Shown piece by piece: positions 23,561 through 35,440 of a stretch of 64,000 nucleotides of DNA. Location of the stretch: positions 196,171,786-196,235,785 of the forward strand of contig NC_051849.1 of assembly GCF_905115235.1 (NCBI RefSeq), read 5' to 3'. A model generated the notes under the pieces. It saw only the letters and a program-made list of their open reading frames with translations, was not told the origin of the DNA and made no database searches. Each line of letters starts with the position of its first letter. Within the stretch, counting starts at the first letter, position 1. This DNA is from Hermetia illucens. Its lineage: Eukaryota > Arthropoda > Insecta > Diptera > Stratiomyidae. The position numbers and the translations under genes are program-made.

Positions 23561-24055
23561 GGTATTTGTAATAAACTTAAGAGAATAGAAGGATCAGACG
23601 ATCATCCTAAGTGGCCGAAAACGACCAAGAAAGAAGAGCTATCCCAGAGACCTAAAAAGTAAGTCTCCGGACCCGAGTACCGCGATCGAGAATATCCACG
23701 ACGGATCGCAATCGCGATAATCTTTTCTTCTGCCTCAAATCGTGATTGAGGCGCGGCCCCTGAGGTTCCTCCCTTCCTTGACATCTTCAGGCCATTATTT
23801 CAGAGGATGTCCCTATAAAGGTTTTGAGGGATCAAAGAAGAAGAGAGAGGCAGGAAGTCCTCAAATCAATCAAAATTATTCAAAAATTGATTGTATATTG
23901 CTCACGCTAGCAGAAAAAAAAACAAATATAAAAGTAAAAGAAAAATTAGAAATAATAAATATATTAATGAAAAGAAACCAATTTAAATAAAAAAAATAGA
24001 AATGAACTTTAAACAAAGGAAAAATTAAAACTTACACATGGGATCTCTTCGAGCT
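23561..24055. other. Unassigned spacer, A-rich at right
   Basis: No recognised domain. The right part (23880-24010) is a very A-rich low-complexity tract. Confidence 0.35.
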
Positions 24056-24059
24056 CGGC

Positions 24060-24686
24060 GTGTTGTGTAGATATGATGATTCTGATTCGTCGTCCACCAT
24101 TTGTCCTTTTGTTCCTGTAACATTACGTAAACCAGTGTTCGATATTTTCTAAAAGGATGGCCCTAGCCGTTTTGGAGCTTCTAGCATTATGACGTCTGAC
24201 CATGGATCACATTTCGAGTCAGCACAATTCACCGCACTCATCAAGCTCCTTGGTTGCAAACGAACCCGTTTCATCCAGCCAGCAATTGCTATCGAGAGAT
24301 GGTACCGGTCATTAAAAGTCGTCCTCATGTGCCATCAAGACAGCGACCATTTAGTAAGCATCCTGCCCTCCGTTTCATTTGGACTGCAAAACTGTATCAA
24401 AGAGGACCTTGGTGGTTCACCCGTAGTGTTAGCCATTGGGACCACTCTAAAGTTTCCTGGAGAATAGTTCTTGGACGATGTCTCAGCAACCGACCCTCGC
24501 ATTTTCCTGAGCCGTTTTCGTCAACACATGAGGCAGTTGTGTCCCAAACCATATATTCATCGAGACTATCGAACAATATTTGTCCACAAGGAATTGAATG
24601 CATGCGATCATGTACTTTTGCATGTGGACTCTGTTTAAAAGTCGCTTACCCAACCTTTCATCGGCCCGCATCCGATTATAGAACGC
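24060..24686 (+). mobile_element. Fossil Ty3/Gypsy integrase fragment, left part
   Basis: A plus-strand fragment of a Gypsy-type pol: integrase core wording (MTSDHGSHFESAQF, LLGCKRTRF, CHQDSDHLV, NCIKEDLGG) and the following C-terminal region. It is an old, broken copy lacking protease, RT and LTRs here. A 5'-truncated RTE LINE is inserted into it; similar sequence continues after that insertion at 26107. Confidence 0.75.
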
Positions 24687-24700
24687 ATTAACACAACGAT
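24687..24700 (+). repeat. Target-site duplication, left copy
   Basis: ATTAACACAACGAT, repeated exactly at 26093-26106 on the other side of the RTE LINE. A few edge bases are ambiguous because the LINE itself has CGAT here and ends in GAT repeats, so the true duplication is 10-14 bp. Confidence 0.8.
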
Positions 24701-26092
24701 TGGCAACGAGGCATTATCTGTCTCATACATAAAATAGGGAGATATCACACAGTGCAGCAATTATAGAGGTATCACGTTGCTGAGTACCATCTATAAGATA
24801 TATCTTGCTAGGCCGAATAGCCCCATACGCACAGAACATCATTGGCCCATACCAAAGAGGCTTCACTCCAGGCAAATCAGCAACAGATCAGATTTTCTCT
24901 CTGCCGCAAGCGATGGAAAAACTGTTGGAATATGGACAACAATTGCACCATCTGTTCATCGACTTTAAAGCCGCCTATGATAGCATAGCCAGGGTAAAAC
25001 TGTACACGGCCATGGGAGAATTCGGTATCCCGACGAAATTAATAAGACTGACTAGGCTGACCCTGACCAAAGTGCGAGGCCAGATAAAAGCAGCAGGATC
25101 ACTCTCAAGACCATTCGACATCAACAACGGTCTACGACAAGGGGATGCGCTATCATGCGTCCTCTTTAACCTGGCCCTCGAGAAAGTGATCCGTGATGCT
25201 GAGGTAAATGTAAGAGGTACGATCCTCTTCAAGTCCACCCAACTACTGGCCTATGCTGACGATATCGACATCATGGGAAGAACCACCCGAGACGTACAAA
25301 CTGCCTTCATCCAGATCGAGCAGGCGGCGCGAGATCTAGGGCTGCACATCAATGAAGGCAAGACAAAATATATGGTGGCAACGTCAGCACCGAAGATGAA
25401 TCAACCAACAACATCAAACGGCACTGGTCAAACACAAACACGAAGAAGAATAAGGATAGGAGAATACAACTTTGAGACCGTTGACAATTTCTCCTATCTA
25501 GGGTCGAAAATCACAACCGATAACAACTACGATGATGAAATCCGCGCACGGTTGTTGTCAACCAACAGAGCCTATTTCAGCTTATAAAGACTGTTCCGCC
25601 CGAAACGTCTCACCATAGGGTCAAAGCTCTTACTGTACAAGACTATGATCTTGCCAGTCCTCATGTATTCCTCGGAAACTTCGGTTCTTAGCAAGAAAAA
25701 TTGCGAACTCTTGGCCGCGTTCGAGAGAAGAATCCTCTGAAGAATTTTTGGCCCCCTGCATGACGATGGACGATTCCATGGCGATGGCGATACCATGACC
25801 GTCCGGTTGTGGATAAAATCCGGCTTAATAGGTTACGGTGGGTGGGTCACTTAATCCGTATGGATGAGGATGATCCCACCCGGAAAGTCTATAAGGGCAA
25901 TATCTATGGTAGAAAAAGAAGACGAGGCAGACCCTGCCTAAGATGGAGCGATGGCGTGGGTCAGGACGCCAGACAGCTTTTAGGGATATCGAATTGGTGG
26001 ACCTCTGCGCAAAATCGGGATGTCTGGAGTTCCTTATTAAGGCAGGCCTAGACCGGATACCGGTTGTTGCGCCGTTGATGATGATGATGATG
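24701..26092 (+). mobile_element. RTE-like LINE group A, 5'-truncated, with target duplication
   Basis: This copy is nearly identical in sequence to the one at 8113-9595. The 260-codon frame at 24805-25587 covers RT from GRIAPYAQNIIGPYQRGFTP through YADDIDIMG to SYLGSKITTDNNYDDEIRAR. The C-terminal block at 25809-26051 (RLNRLRWVGHLIRMDEDDP, RKRRRGRPCLRW, WWTSAQNRD) follows after a few breaks. It has no endonuclease part and ends in (GAT)n. It is flanked by a 10-14 bp direct repeat and sits inside a fossil Gypsy integrase, so it is a clean 5'-truncated retroposition event. Confidence 0.92.
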
Positions 26093-26106
26093 ATTAACAC
26101 AACGAT
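26093..26106 (+). repeat. Target-site duplication, right copy
   Basis: Exact repeat of 24687-24700. Confidence 0.8.
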
Positions 26107-26170
26107 AATGTATAGTCGGATAGGCTCAAACCAGCTTTCCTGATTTCGGAGTCTGACGAGCCATAGCAAA
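26107..26170 (+). mobile_element. Fossil Gypsy pol fragment, right part
   Basis: A short continuation of the Gypsy pol C-terminal region beyond the RTE insertion, with the typical RLKPAF wording. Old and broken. Confidence 0.5.
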
Positions 26171-26271
26171 CATCATCAGAATCGCAGAGCCAAGTGGAGA
26201 AAATCTCTTCGATTACAATCAGCTTTACTGTGAAACCTATTATTGCAAGAGGGTTTCTTTTGCCACCATAT

Positions 26272-28300
26272 ACTTTGCCTTGCCTTCATTGATGTGCACC
26301 CCAAGATCTCGCGCTAATCGCCGCTTGCTCGATCTGGATCAAGGTAGTTTGTACGTCTCAAGGCCGTTTTTCGCAGTTGGGTTGGCTGTGGAATTTACCT
26401 TAGCATCACAGATTACTTTTTCCAGGGCCAGGTTAAAGAGAACCCATGATAGGGCATTATCTTAGACCATTGTTGATGTTGAATGGTCTCCAGAACGATC
26501 CTGTTGCTTTTATCTGCCCTTGCACCTTGGTCAGGGTCAACCTAGTCAGACTTCTCACTTTCGTTGGGATACGAATTGTCTTGTTGAAGTTGATGAAAAG
26601 ATGGTGCAACTGATGTTCATATTCCAACAATTTTTCCATCGCTTACCGCAGAGAGAAAATCTTATCTGCTGCTTATTTACCTGGAGTTGGGGGTATGAAG
26701 CTATCCGACCTAGCAAGAAAGCAGAGAATATCAGCAGCAACGTGATACCTCTATAATTGCTGCACTGTGTGATATCTCGCTTTTTATGTATGGAACAGAT
26801 AATGCCTCGTTGCCAGTCGTCAGGATTTGATTCACTGTCCCACACCTTGAACATAAGCTGATGAACCGCTTGGTGTAATTGGTCGCCTACATATTTAGCC
26901 AATTCCATCGGCTCCTGGCGACTTATGATTTTTAAGTCAATGAATTGCACGCAGTGCTTCTTCTTTACTTGGTGCTGACAGTATTTGTCCGTCGTCTTCA
27001 GTTGGCGGGATCTCCAACTCACCGAGATTCTGGTAATTGAGCGTTCGTCAAAATACTCAACCCATAGCTCCAGTACAACAGGTTTCCCTCTTTGTCTCGG
27101 CAAGATGAGCATCGGGGTTTATAAGGCTTCATCCTGATGGCTTGTTGGTAAAACTTTCGCACCTGGTGCCGTTACTCCCTGTGCTTTTCTAGTTCACAGA
27201 CCTATTGGTTCTCTCTGCCTTCCCTTTTTCCGTCTGCGAAGCCGCTTCCAGGCTCCACGGAGTTCCGCACGTGCCCGAATTCTTTCGCTCCATTTTTAGC
27301 TTCCATTCATTATCACCAGCCTCTCCGACAACTTTTGCGACTGAGGCCAAGTAAATTTGTGGCCGTATCAATGATTACTCTCTCCAGGTATATACATAGG
27401 AGTTACGGAGAGTTGTCGATGGCTTCATTGTTAACTCTCACCTAATCGTCAAAGGGGATTCCAGGTGATGCTATCATTCGAGCTGGGAGCACCATGCCAA
27501 CGAGATAGTGATCCGAGTGTATATTGGTCCCCCTATACATTCTGACTTTCATCAAGGCTGAGAGGTGGCAGGTTCAATCAACGCGTGGTCAATTTGATTG
27601 AAAGTGGTCCCGTCTGGAGAGGCCCACATTTGTTTGTGGACCGCTTTCCGCGCAAATCCGATACTTCCAACAACCATTTGGCACTGCTAATTGAATAATC
27701 CGCAGTCCGTTATCATTGGTATCCTTATGTAAGCTATGGGGGCCCACGAATCACCTGAATAAGGGCTCTGTCCCTACTTTGCTGCCTAATACATATAAGG
27801 TATCCCTCTTCGACTCTGCAGTCTCCTCTGTAGAAGCGTGAATGTTTAAGAGGTTTATATTTCTAAATTTGCCTCGCAAGCGCAGAGTGCATAACCCTTA
27901 GCTTATGGTTTCAAAGCCGATAAAAGCAGGTTCCATTTTTTGGCTGACTAAGAAACCTACTCCGAGTATATAATTTGCTGGATGGCCACTATAATACATG
28001 GTGTAGTGGCTCTTCTCCAGGAAACCTCCCTGTTCAATGGATCTCCTGCACCGCTGTTACATCAGCCCTATATCGGGACAGGGTGTTGGCTAGCTGCTTG
28101 CCAGCTCCATCTCCATACAGGGAGCGCACGTTCCGTGAGAAAATGCGCAAATCGTTATTCTTTTGTCGTTGCCGGTTTCGTCGTTGTGTTATCCGTCCAA
28201 TCCGAGGCTCCTGTTGTGGCTTCGTAACAAGTTGTTTTGCGTATAGGGTTGTCAACCCTACCCACCACCGGAAAGGTGGTAATTATGGTCGATAATTGAA
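26272..28300 (-). mobile_element. RTE-like LINE group A, copy with 5' region, 3' end missing
   Basis: From the 5' side on the minus strand: the ORF start and endonuclease N-terminus at 28034-28255 (DLRIFSRNVRSLYGDGAGKQ, YRADVTAVQEIH; typical family wording is WNVRSLYR-x-GA and AVQEI), the endonuclease C-terminus with the substrate loop near 27560-27700, the linker (27189-27371), and RT pieces at 26555-27112 (VGDQLHQAVHQLMFKVWDSE, NYRGITLL). The 3' part after RT is missing. Broken in several places, but it shows the family's 5' organisation, with a CFDP2-like APE endonuclease before RT. Confidence 0.8.
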
Positions 28301-29070
28301 TGAGTGAGACTAGCTGGTATGAGAGATCAACAACAGTTGACCGGTTGATGAAGTCATAATTAATTTGCGCTGGGATGACAGAACCTGAGAATTAGCTCCC
28401 CCTCCCTTGTCTATTTCCATTTTTTTTGGCAGTTGAGCAATTGCAATTGTCATTGTCCCGAAAAAGCAGTTCGTAGGGGTGTTCATGAAGACTCTTCCAA
28501 AGCTTCAGCTGTTGAGATAATCATTACATTGATTGCAAGTTTAACTACGAGAAAAGGTGTTCACATGGTAGCTCGCATTTTGAAGTAAGATTAGATTGTT
28601 ACCAATAAGATGCATGTTGCTTCAGTTCGTCCTTCATTTGAATTTCTTACACTTAGCTCGGAATAAACGTTGATTACTAGAATAATATCTATTTGTAAAC
28701 AACCACAGATGCTTCACTCTTGTATTTACATTTTCAGCTTTTGTTGAAAAACAATACAACACAACAAAAATATTGATGGAGAATAAATATTTGCCAATCA
28801 GTCTAGCAGATTCAATGCCACTTCTTCACTTTTACACAATATAGTCCCAACCACTACATTTACCCAAACAAAATAGTACTTCAGATTAATAAACGTAAAC
28901 AGATAAACAATGACATCGATTATGTATCCCCAAGGCTGAAGATCTCCGTGAACCTAATAAAAAAGCCAATAAAAGATTTAAGCATCAACCACAATACTCG
29001 ATTTCGAGCTGAATTAAACTTGATTTAACCAATTAGTAATAAACAAAAATTAGCTGATTTTCAACATATT
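28301..29070. other. Unassigned spacer
   Basis: AT-rich sequence between an RTE copy and a Kunitz gene. No gene or element recognised. Confidence 0.4.
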
Positions 29071-29076
29071 TTTATT
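29071..29076 (-). terminator. Likely polyadenylation signal AATAAA
   Basis: AATAAA on the minus strand, 36 bp after the stop codon of the Kunitz gene at 29112-29411. Confidence 0.6.
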
Positions 29077-29111
29077 TGTTTTTTCCTTTCATTTTCCGCA
29101 TTTTCCTTGAA

Positions 29112-29411
29112 TTAATTTGAACAAGCCGCCTTGCAAGCATCAATTGTTTCAAAGTTATTTTCATTTCCCTGGCATCCACCGTACATGAAGCGTTCACACT
29201 GTTTTGTCGCTGTGTTATAGAAAAACCTAGGTTTTCCGGCCCGGCATGGTCCTACATCTTTTGGCAGCGAACAAACTATTGGGAAAAGAAAATAATAGCA
29301 TAATTGCACCATTTCATAACTACCCCCCTGACAGTACTCACCTGGATTGCCAGCCGCTAGAATGGCAGCAAAAAGGCTGATAAGAACAAAAACTGCGAGC
29401 ATAAACCTCAT
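29112..29411 (-). CDS. Secreted single-Kunitz-domain serine protease inhibitor
   Basis: Exons are 29342-29411 (70 bp) and 29112-29275 (164 bp); the 66-bp intron (29276-29341) starts GTGAGT and ends CAATAG, phase 1. The spliced product has 77 residues: signal peptide MRFMLAVFVLISLFAAILAA, then one Kunitz domain with canonical spacing (C-x8-C-x15-C-x7-C-x12-C-x3-C). The loop VGPC-RAGKPRFFY puts Arg at P1, and FMYGGCQGNENNF is the conserved core. By family knowledge this fits a tight reversible inhibitor of trypsin-like proteases acting outside the cell, for example in salivary, gut or accessory-gland fluid; tissue cannot be told. The intron is a multiple of three without stops, so the unspliced frame is also open. 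A TATA box and initiator lie upstream and AATAAA downstream. Paralogs are at 21.5, 36.4 and 46.6 kb. Confidence 0.93.
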   Translation of the reverse strand: MRFMLAVFVLISLFAAILAAGNPGEYCQGGSYEMVQLCYYFLFPIVCSLPKDVGPCRAGKPRFFYNTATKQCERFMYGGCQGNENNFETIDACKAACSN

Positions 29412-29474
29412 TGCAACACAGATGGCTTTGAATTCTAACTAAAATTTGGTAATGGTCTAGTTATTGAAAATAAC

Positions 29475-29509
29475 ACTGAATTTCGTAAACCGATTACATG
29501 CTTTTTATA
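29475..29509 (-). promoter_or_regulatory. TATA box plus initiator of the Kunitz gene
   Basis: TATAAAAAG at 29501-29509 (minus strand), and an insect-type initiator TCAGT with its A at 29477, 32 bp downstream of the TATA start. This spacing is right for a focused promoter. The predicted 5' UTR is about 66 nt. Confidence 0.65.
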
Positions 29510-29514
29510 CCGAA

Positions 29515-30260
29515 AATAAATGAGGTTTTTATTAAATAAAAATAATCAGCGACAGCGACAGCGAGGTCACGGTTGTCACTCAGAAATCGCTTTTTTTAAT
29601 GGGCTTGATTATCAAATTAGGAGAAAAAATTGCTGTCGTAGAAGAAATCGAATTTCCGTAATCGAATTAAAAACAATTTACCCGCTTGGGCTCGATGATA
29701 ATCTTTCTATGTTACAATAGAATAGAAGCAAATTAGTTGCACCGCTGACAATCGGGACATGTCTAAATATAATAATTTGCAATTCTCGAACATTTTTGCG
29801 CCCTGGGTCAGCTCATGCATGTTCAGGAAAAAGTTCCAAATTATATATCTAAATCAAGCGCATATTATAGAAGTAGAATTATCTTTTTTGGTCACAGATA
29901 TTTACAAATCAGAGCGACCACCAATAGCAATGTCTTTTACTTAGATATTTCGAACACATTCCTTGTATTCAAGCGAATCAACAAAAAATTATCCTGGACT
30001 GCAGACATAACACCACTCGTATACAGTCATCGGTATCCTGCATACGACATATCACGAAGCTTCATTGATACTGGGGTAATGTGATGAACCTTATCAGTTG
30101 AAGCCGAACAACTGCGGGTTCCAGACTGCATTCGCAATCAGGGGTACTAGAGAAAACAGATTCTAAACGAACCGTCTAGCTTGTTCCCCTGTACTAACTC
30201 ATTAGTATAACTGGCTTGGCATGGCTATTTGGAAAATGCTAGTATACCTCTATTGTACGT
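29515..30260. other. Unassigned spacer
   Basis: AT-rich upstream flank of the Kunitz gene. Short open frames at 29520-30084 carry no recognised motif. Confidence 0.4.
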
Positions 30261-30269
30261 AACCAAGAA

Positions 30270-30600
30270 AACTAGCTTCTAATCTAGATCTGACATTTCG
30301 GGGCCTGTATAACTAACTGCTCGATACAATGAATTACAATGAAGGTCAAATGAATAGAGCAGCAGGACCAAACTAGATAACCTTAATACTTTTTGGACCT
30401 CCGGTGGCATGAATTCATTTAGTTTGGCCTTATTACATTCCTTGCTTAGCGAAGACCCCCACGCAACCAGACTGTAGGCAACGATCGCCAAACTACGGTT
30501 GCTTACATCTATAGAATGATTTTCGGACGACGCCCTATTTTTCCATAAATAGACAGCTATGCCGGCTTTATTAACTTACAGTTCTATGCTTAGTATCCAA
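30270..30600 (-). mobile_element. LOA/Jockey-like LINE scrap
   Basis: The minus-strand frame at 30279-30491 begins VAYSLVAWGSSLSKECNKAK and resembles the post-RT segment ITYGAVVWG...KxL found in the LINEs at 3.6 and 15.8 kb. Further family motifs are not clear. Confidence 0.4.
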
Positions 30601-30774
30601 TAAATTTCTGATCCAGGATCATACGTAGATAGTTCACATTGCAGTGAAAATGCTGGTCGTATGGAACTCTGGTATCTTTATCTATCCGTTCTGCTGATCA
30701 AGGGGCAAATCTACTGAGTAATGCGCCTAAAAACAACAATGGCCCGCCATCAAAAATGTTGTTTTCTCGGGTGC

Positions 30775-32380
30775 TGCACAGATCGTCAAGAACGGGCTGG
30801 CTACGGAGTCGTGGAAGTGGATCGATGAACGGAAGGGATTGAAGGCTCTTCTGACTCCTACGAGTGATTGCGGGTGTAGCTCAGCGCAGTGTACGGCGTG
30901 ACAAGAGAGAATTTGCTATTGCGTTCGTCAGGGAAGCGTAAGTTGCCGCAGGTCGCAATAATTTCAGAACTGCATACTGCATCACGAAAGAGCTTGCATG
31001 TGGTCGCAAATCTTTTGATGGTCCTGCGAAGAACGTGAACGGTCGACTTCTCATCCATGATGATGAATAACTGGATAGGTGCAAAGAACACTTCACCGTG
31101 CTTCTTAACCGTGTTACATCCGGTGAGGTTCCTTCTCTTGTGCATGAAATGACCAACAGAAGCAGAAGAGAATTTGGACCATCAATGCACTCAAACGGAG
31201 TAAAGCCGCTGAACTTGACAGTCTCCCCCGCACCTGCAGATAGTGTAGATCTGCTACTTCCACTCGTATGGAAATCTTTGGAATCTGGGACCTTTCCCAG
31301 AGAGTGGAAGAAAGGGATGATGGATCTTAACGATTCCAAAAACAGGGGCACCCATTTTGAGTGTGATAATTAGAGCTATATCTGTGTGCTCCTCCTGCGC
31401 CGCAAGGATAATAGCTGAAATAATTCTGGAATGGATCAAAGAACAGCTCGAAAGTTTGATCGACAGAGAGCAGGATGGTTTCCGCTTCGGATTCCGCTGC
31501 ATTTATCACATCAACACTCATTTTGGAACAGTACGTGGAATTTAGATCTTCGCTGCAATGGTCTTCATCGATTTCGAGAAAACTTTCGATAATGTGAACA
31601 GGGAGTATATCTGGAGTGCTCTACGTAGGAGGGGCATTTCGGAAAATCTAATAGCTATTATCAGAGCGACATATGATGACTCAAAGGTAACGCGCTGCAC
31701 CGAGGTAAAATCTCGGAGGATTTTGAGCTCCAAAGCGAAGTGAGCCAGGGTTGCATCCCGTCACCCATATTATTTCTTGTTGTTATCGGTGATGTTGCCT
31801 TATGATGATATCTGTTTGCTCTCTCACCTGGTTATGAACCTTGGCCAAATGGCTCTGGATTTGCAACGAGAGGCAAGTTGAGTTGGAATGAAAATCAACT
31901 CCAACAAAACTAAAAAATTGGCAGACCATCGAAAACGTCGATCAATTTGTATATCTAGGAAGCGTGGTCTCTTCCCACCACGGTGGCACTGAACCGAAAT
32001 GTGCTATTACATGGGAGTAGCATATGGAAAATGAACGTCAATACCTGTCTCGCTCGTATCATCGAAGTACGCCGGGTTGACAATATATTAAACGAACAAC
32101 TTTGTCGGCGTACAGGCTTGGCATTCGTGTGCAATGTGACCGGGAACAAAAGTGGTAGTGAATAGATCACACAAGAATGAGGAGCGACAAATGTATTGCT
32201 GGCTATGCCATGCAGTGGAATCCGCTTTCCCAAGATGGCTGACGAGTGGGCCACCCCAAGGGCACTTGGCGCAGGACAGTAGAGGACGAGTGCGGGCGTC
32301 TCGGGAAGTCATCGCGGGAGCTGGTACATGAAAGTGGATAAAGGAAAAGAGGGGTGGGTGCGCGTTTATTAAGGAGGAAA
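30775..32380 (+). mobile_element. RTE-like LINE group B, longest copy
   Basis: From left to right: linker wording (KNGLATESWKWIDERKGLKA, KELACGRKSFDGP), the RT start at 31098-31373 (LLNRVTSGEVPSLVHEM, GTFPREWKKGMM), RT fingers at 31400-31540 (IIAEIILEWIKEQLESLIDR, QDGFRFGFRC), the palm at 31558-31700 (VFIDFEKTFDNVNREYIWSA, RRRGISENLIAIIRATYD), then degraded catalytic and thumb parts, and a C-terminal block near 32210-32290 (MQWNPLSQDG, PKGTWRRTVEDECG). The catalytic aspartate motif is not intact. Same family as 22.5-23.6 kb (minus) and 35.4-36.1 kb. Confidence 0.8.
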
Positions 32381-32464
32381 GGGAGACAGGAGTAATAGGG
32401 CAAGAGAGTATAGGAAGGTTAAAGTCGCCTTAGAGGATGAAAGGAAGTGAGGGGAACAAAACGA

Positions 32465-33310
32465 TTAGGACTTTTGATAATCTGTCGAAGAAAGCCTTAT
32501 ACAGAGAAAGGAGTAAAGAAGGGAAAAGCAGGAAAAACATATATATAAAATATAGAATACGATAAAGGGGCATACGTTTGGCGGAACGTCTCGTATGTTG
32601 ACAGAATCGTAGGTGGAGAAGGAGGAAAAGATGATTTCAGCATGGTTGTCTTGCCAAGCGCAACATCTGTTACAACGAAGGGCAAAGTAATCTTCGACGA
32701 GCTCGGAATCTAAAATCCTGTCATTCAACCAGGGTTCAGAAATGCAGATGACGTGATGTTGGAGTGTTAAGGCAGACAGTTTGAAATCCGACAGCTTGGT
32801 CCTTAGACCTCTTACATTTTGATAAAACAGTGTACATTTGTCAGCATCAGACCCTCTGTGGCCAAAAAGAAGATTGGAAGACAGCATCGAAGTCATGGAG
32901 ATACGCCTCTTTGAAAGAAGCTATCAATCGGTCAGGAGAGCCATGGCGAAGTTGAGTTGGCTTTACTTTGATATAGGCCAGAATTTCGTCGGAAGTGGTG
33001 GAGTAAGCTAGCCTCGACACGAACAGTTGTTTCGGCGGCGAGGCGTACAGCTGGGGGCCGCTCGGGCGACACGAGAACGGAAAGGATTGCAGTTCAGCGG
33101 TGACGAGCGTTGATGATGGGCAGGAGAAAGCATGCAGTGGCGATAATGCAGCAACTGTAGGACAATCGATCGAGGGCAATTTTTAAGTTGGCTTTCAGTC
33201 GTCGTCGGACTGGTACGATCTTTTATCGATGTACTGGAACAGTCCACGCCGGATAGAGCCGGAGGTATGGCGCCAATATTGTTGGTAGCAGTTGCCAACA
33301 GGACATAGGC
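32465..33310 (-). mobile_element. Jockey/CR1-like LINE 5' part (ORF1 end and endonuclease start)
   Basis: At 32847-33179 the frame has KQLFVSRLAYSTTSDEILAY and ends ASFKEAYLHDFDAVFQSSFW, the RRM-like C-terminal part of an ORF1 protein known from Jockey/CR1 LINEs. ORF2 begins at about 32830 (CTLFYQNVRGLRTKLSDFKL, VICISEPWLNDRILDSELVE), the endonuclease N-terminus. The rest of ORF2 is missing. Exact clade is uncertain. Confidence 0.6.
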
Positions 33311-33479
33311 AAAGGCAGTCAGCGAACTATTTATTGTGATTTTGAAACTGCAGATTGAATGGACGCTAAAGTCGCCGTGATAGCGTAGTACCGCAGCAGG
33401 GGTTGCAGCGATAGATTAATTTCGGGGAGAATTTAGCGCGAATATCTACCATGGCAGAAGGAATTACAAAACATTTGGC

Positions 33480-34000
33480 GTGGACGGTCATACCACAGTA
33501 CCCATCGCAATCTTCGCTTTAGATTCCGGTTTTTTCTCCGCGAGAGTGATGATAAGCTTATTTGTCTGAACTCCTTTGAAGGCTAACTTAACCTTATGTT
33601 GCCAAGAAATAGGCACGTAGCCCAGGGCAAAACTTGCTGGAGAAATGTTTCTCAGAAGTCGCTTTAAGTGCTCTAAACCCTCCTTTAGCATCGCTAGACA
33701 GATGTCATTTGAAGTGTTCAAAGAACATTATAGCAACTCTCGCATTTTTATTGGTAACCACTAATCTCGCAGTATTTCGATTCCACTTTCAATACCTTCG
33801 TTTTGAAAGACTTACAGAAACTAATTCTCTCCCTCGCCTCGTGTTCTCCGGCATGGCTTACTTCCAAGACACTCTCAATTCCACTTGGCCGATTCATATC
33901 TTTTCAGGACCCTGCACAATCTTGAAGTCTCTCTTTCACTCTGCAGTTACTCGCAATGTGCTCTAAAAGAGCCCGCTTCAAAGGTTACGTTCACGCTGTG
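33480..34000 (-). mobile_element. LOA-like LINE remnant around the start of RT
   Basis: The frame at 33488-33721 contains GLEHLKRLLRNISPASFALG followed by VPISWQHKVKLAFKG, matching the fingers start (LGYIPxSWRxxKVxFIPK) of LOA/Jockey reverse transcriptases. Upstream minus-strand sequence to about 34000 may be linker. Badly decayed. Confidence 0.45.
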
Positions 34001-35440
34001 AGTTTTGGAAGTTTAACTTGTCTTCGTTCTTATCGCTTCCTGGTCCCACTAGGGAACCGTTTTACCGCCGCGGTTAATAGGACTAGCCTCTTCAAAGCAC
34101 TATAGATCTTGTGATTCAAAGCTTTCAATCGCCAAAGGAGTGATGATTCGCTTAAGCAGCCCCACTTTGTTGCCAAGAAGTTCTTTCAACTTTTCTAATC
34201 CGTTTCTCTAGGAATTCGTCTTTGCATTATAGTATCCTAGCCTGCAATGGTCAGACTGAGCTTTGAGACTTCGTCTAGCGCCCGATAATCTTTAATCAAC
34301 TCTAACAACTTTGAACTGGAAATTGTTAGCTCAATTACCTCCTTTCTTCTTAGCATCACAAATGCAGATTTGTACTCTACACTTGCTGTCATCAGACTAG
34401 CTGAAGTGGTAAAATCAAATAGCTTCTCCCCCTTTGGGATTACATTTACTATTCGCCAACAAATATGTCCACCGCATCACAATCTATTGAGAGTTCAAGG
34501 CCATTTGGTTCTCTATATGCGGCCAGATTACTAAGTTTTTGCATGCGTCCAATTTTCATTTCCTACAACATTTCGCTAGTAATCATCAATGAATTTACAG
34601 GATCAGAAGGATTAATCTTTAGACATCCTAGCCCCACCCCTTTTGCCAGTGAATCCAGGTAATCTCCATTAACAAGAATCTAAATATATCAAAGAGTTGT
34701 GGAGGCGCATACATTTGACGAGCTTGTCCTTGATAATGCTGACCTTAGGCGGTCTCTTACGAACCATAGGGGCATATTCTAAGCTTCATCTTCGCTTGGC
34801 ATTTTCGATGCATAAAATTGGCAAAATCAAAGGAGAACTAAGAGAAGAATGGTCTCAATGGTCTTTCCGACAATTTGTCAATAGTGAAAATACTACCCAT
34901 CATCGGCACCTGTAAGTGAAGTATGGCCACCTCACTGAAGGACTTCGACGGGTCTACAATTTTGAACAGCCATTGCTGCCTTATTTTCTCGATTTCCGCA
35001 ACCTTTCGAATCTTACTCCTTTTACTAGCTTGATTGATCATGAGCTCAATTAAGTTTAACAACCGTGTACTATTTTTTTGCTGCTTCCTCTGGCATTTGT
35101 TATTGTATTCAGTAATAATCGTGGTATTTGGCCTCGTCCTTTTTCTCCTACTTATTGGCAGTACCGACCTCATGACGTGTGAAGACTTGTCTGCTAATGT
35201 TTATCGGGAAAAGCTAATCGATTTTGTGTAGAATAGACAATTCAAAATGTCATAAACTTGTATAATCGCATCGAAGCTATGTATCATTCCACCTAATTCC
35301 GTCTAAGATGCTTGTTAATTCTATCAGCATAAGAATGAATCTTTTACTCGTTAAGAGTCCACATAAACAGACGGTCTTCATGCGAAACTATAACTTGCAG
35401 TCCTTGCAATTTCTGCACAGTTGCTACTTTCACTCATTCG
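34001..35440. other. Unassigned, probably old element debris
   Basis: No domain I can name. The minus-strand frame at 34838-35173 is rich in Arg, Lys and Gln and could be a LINE ORF1 relic or chance. No Kunitz or zinc-finger motif found here. Confidence 0.3.

Noticed and set aside
26272-28300. Host gene resembling craniofacial development protein 2
   Set aside because: The endonuclease wording belongs to the RTE LINE family and is followed by RT; database names of this kind are usually LINE endonucleases.
29112-29411. Reading this as a single-exon 99-residue protein
   Set aside because: A GTGAGT...CAATAG intron sits where the three paralogs also have a phase-1 intron, and its removal gives the standard length and spacing.
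33634-33966. 110-codon plus-strand open frame
   Set aside because: Shadow of minus-strand LINE sequence; no motif of its own.
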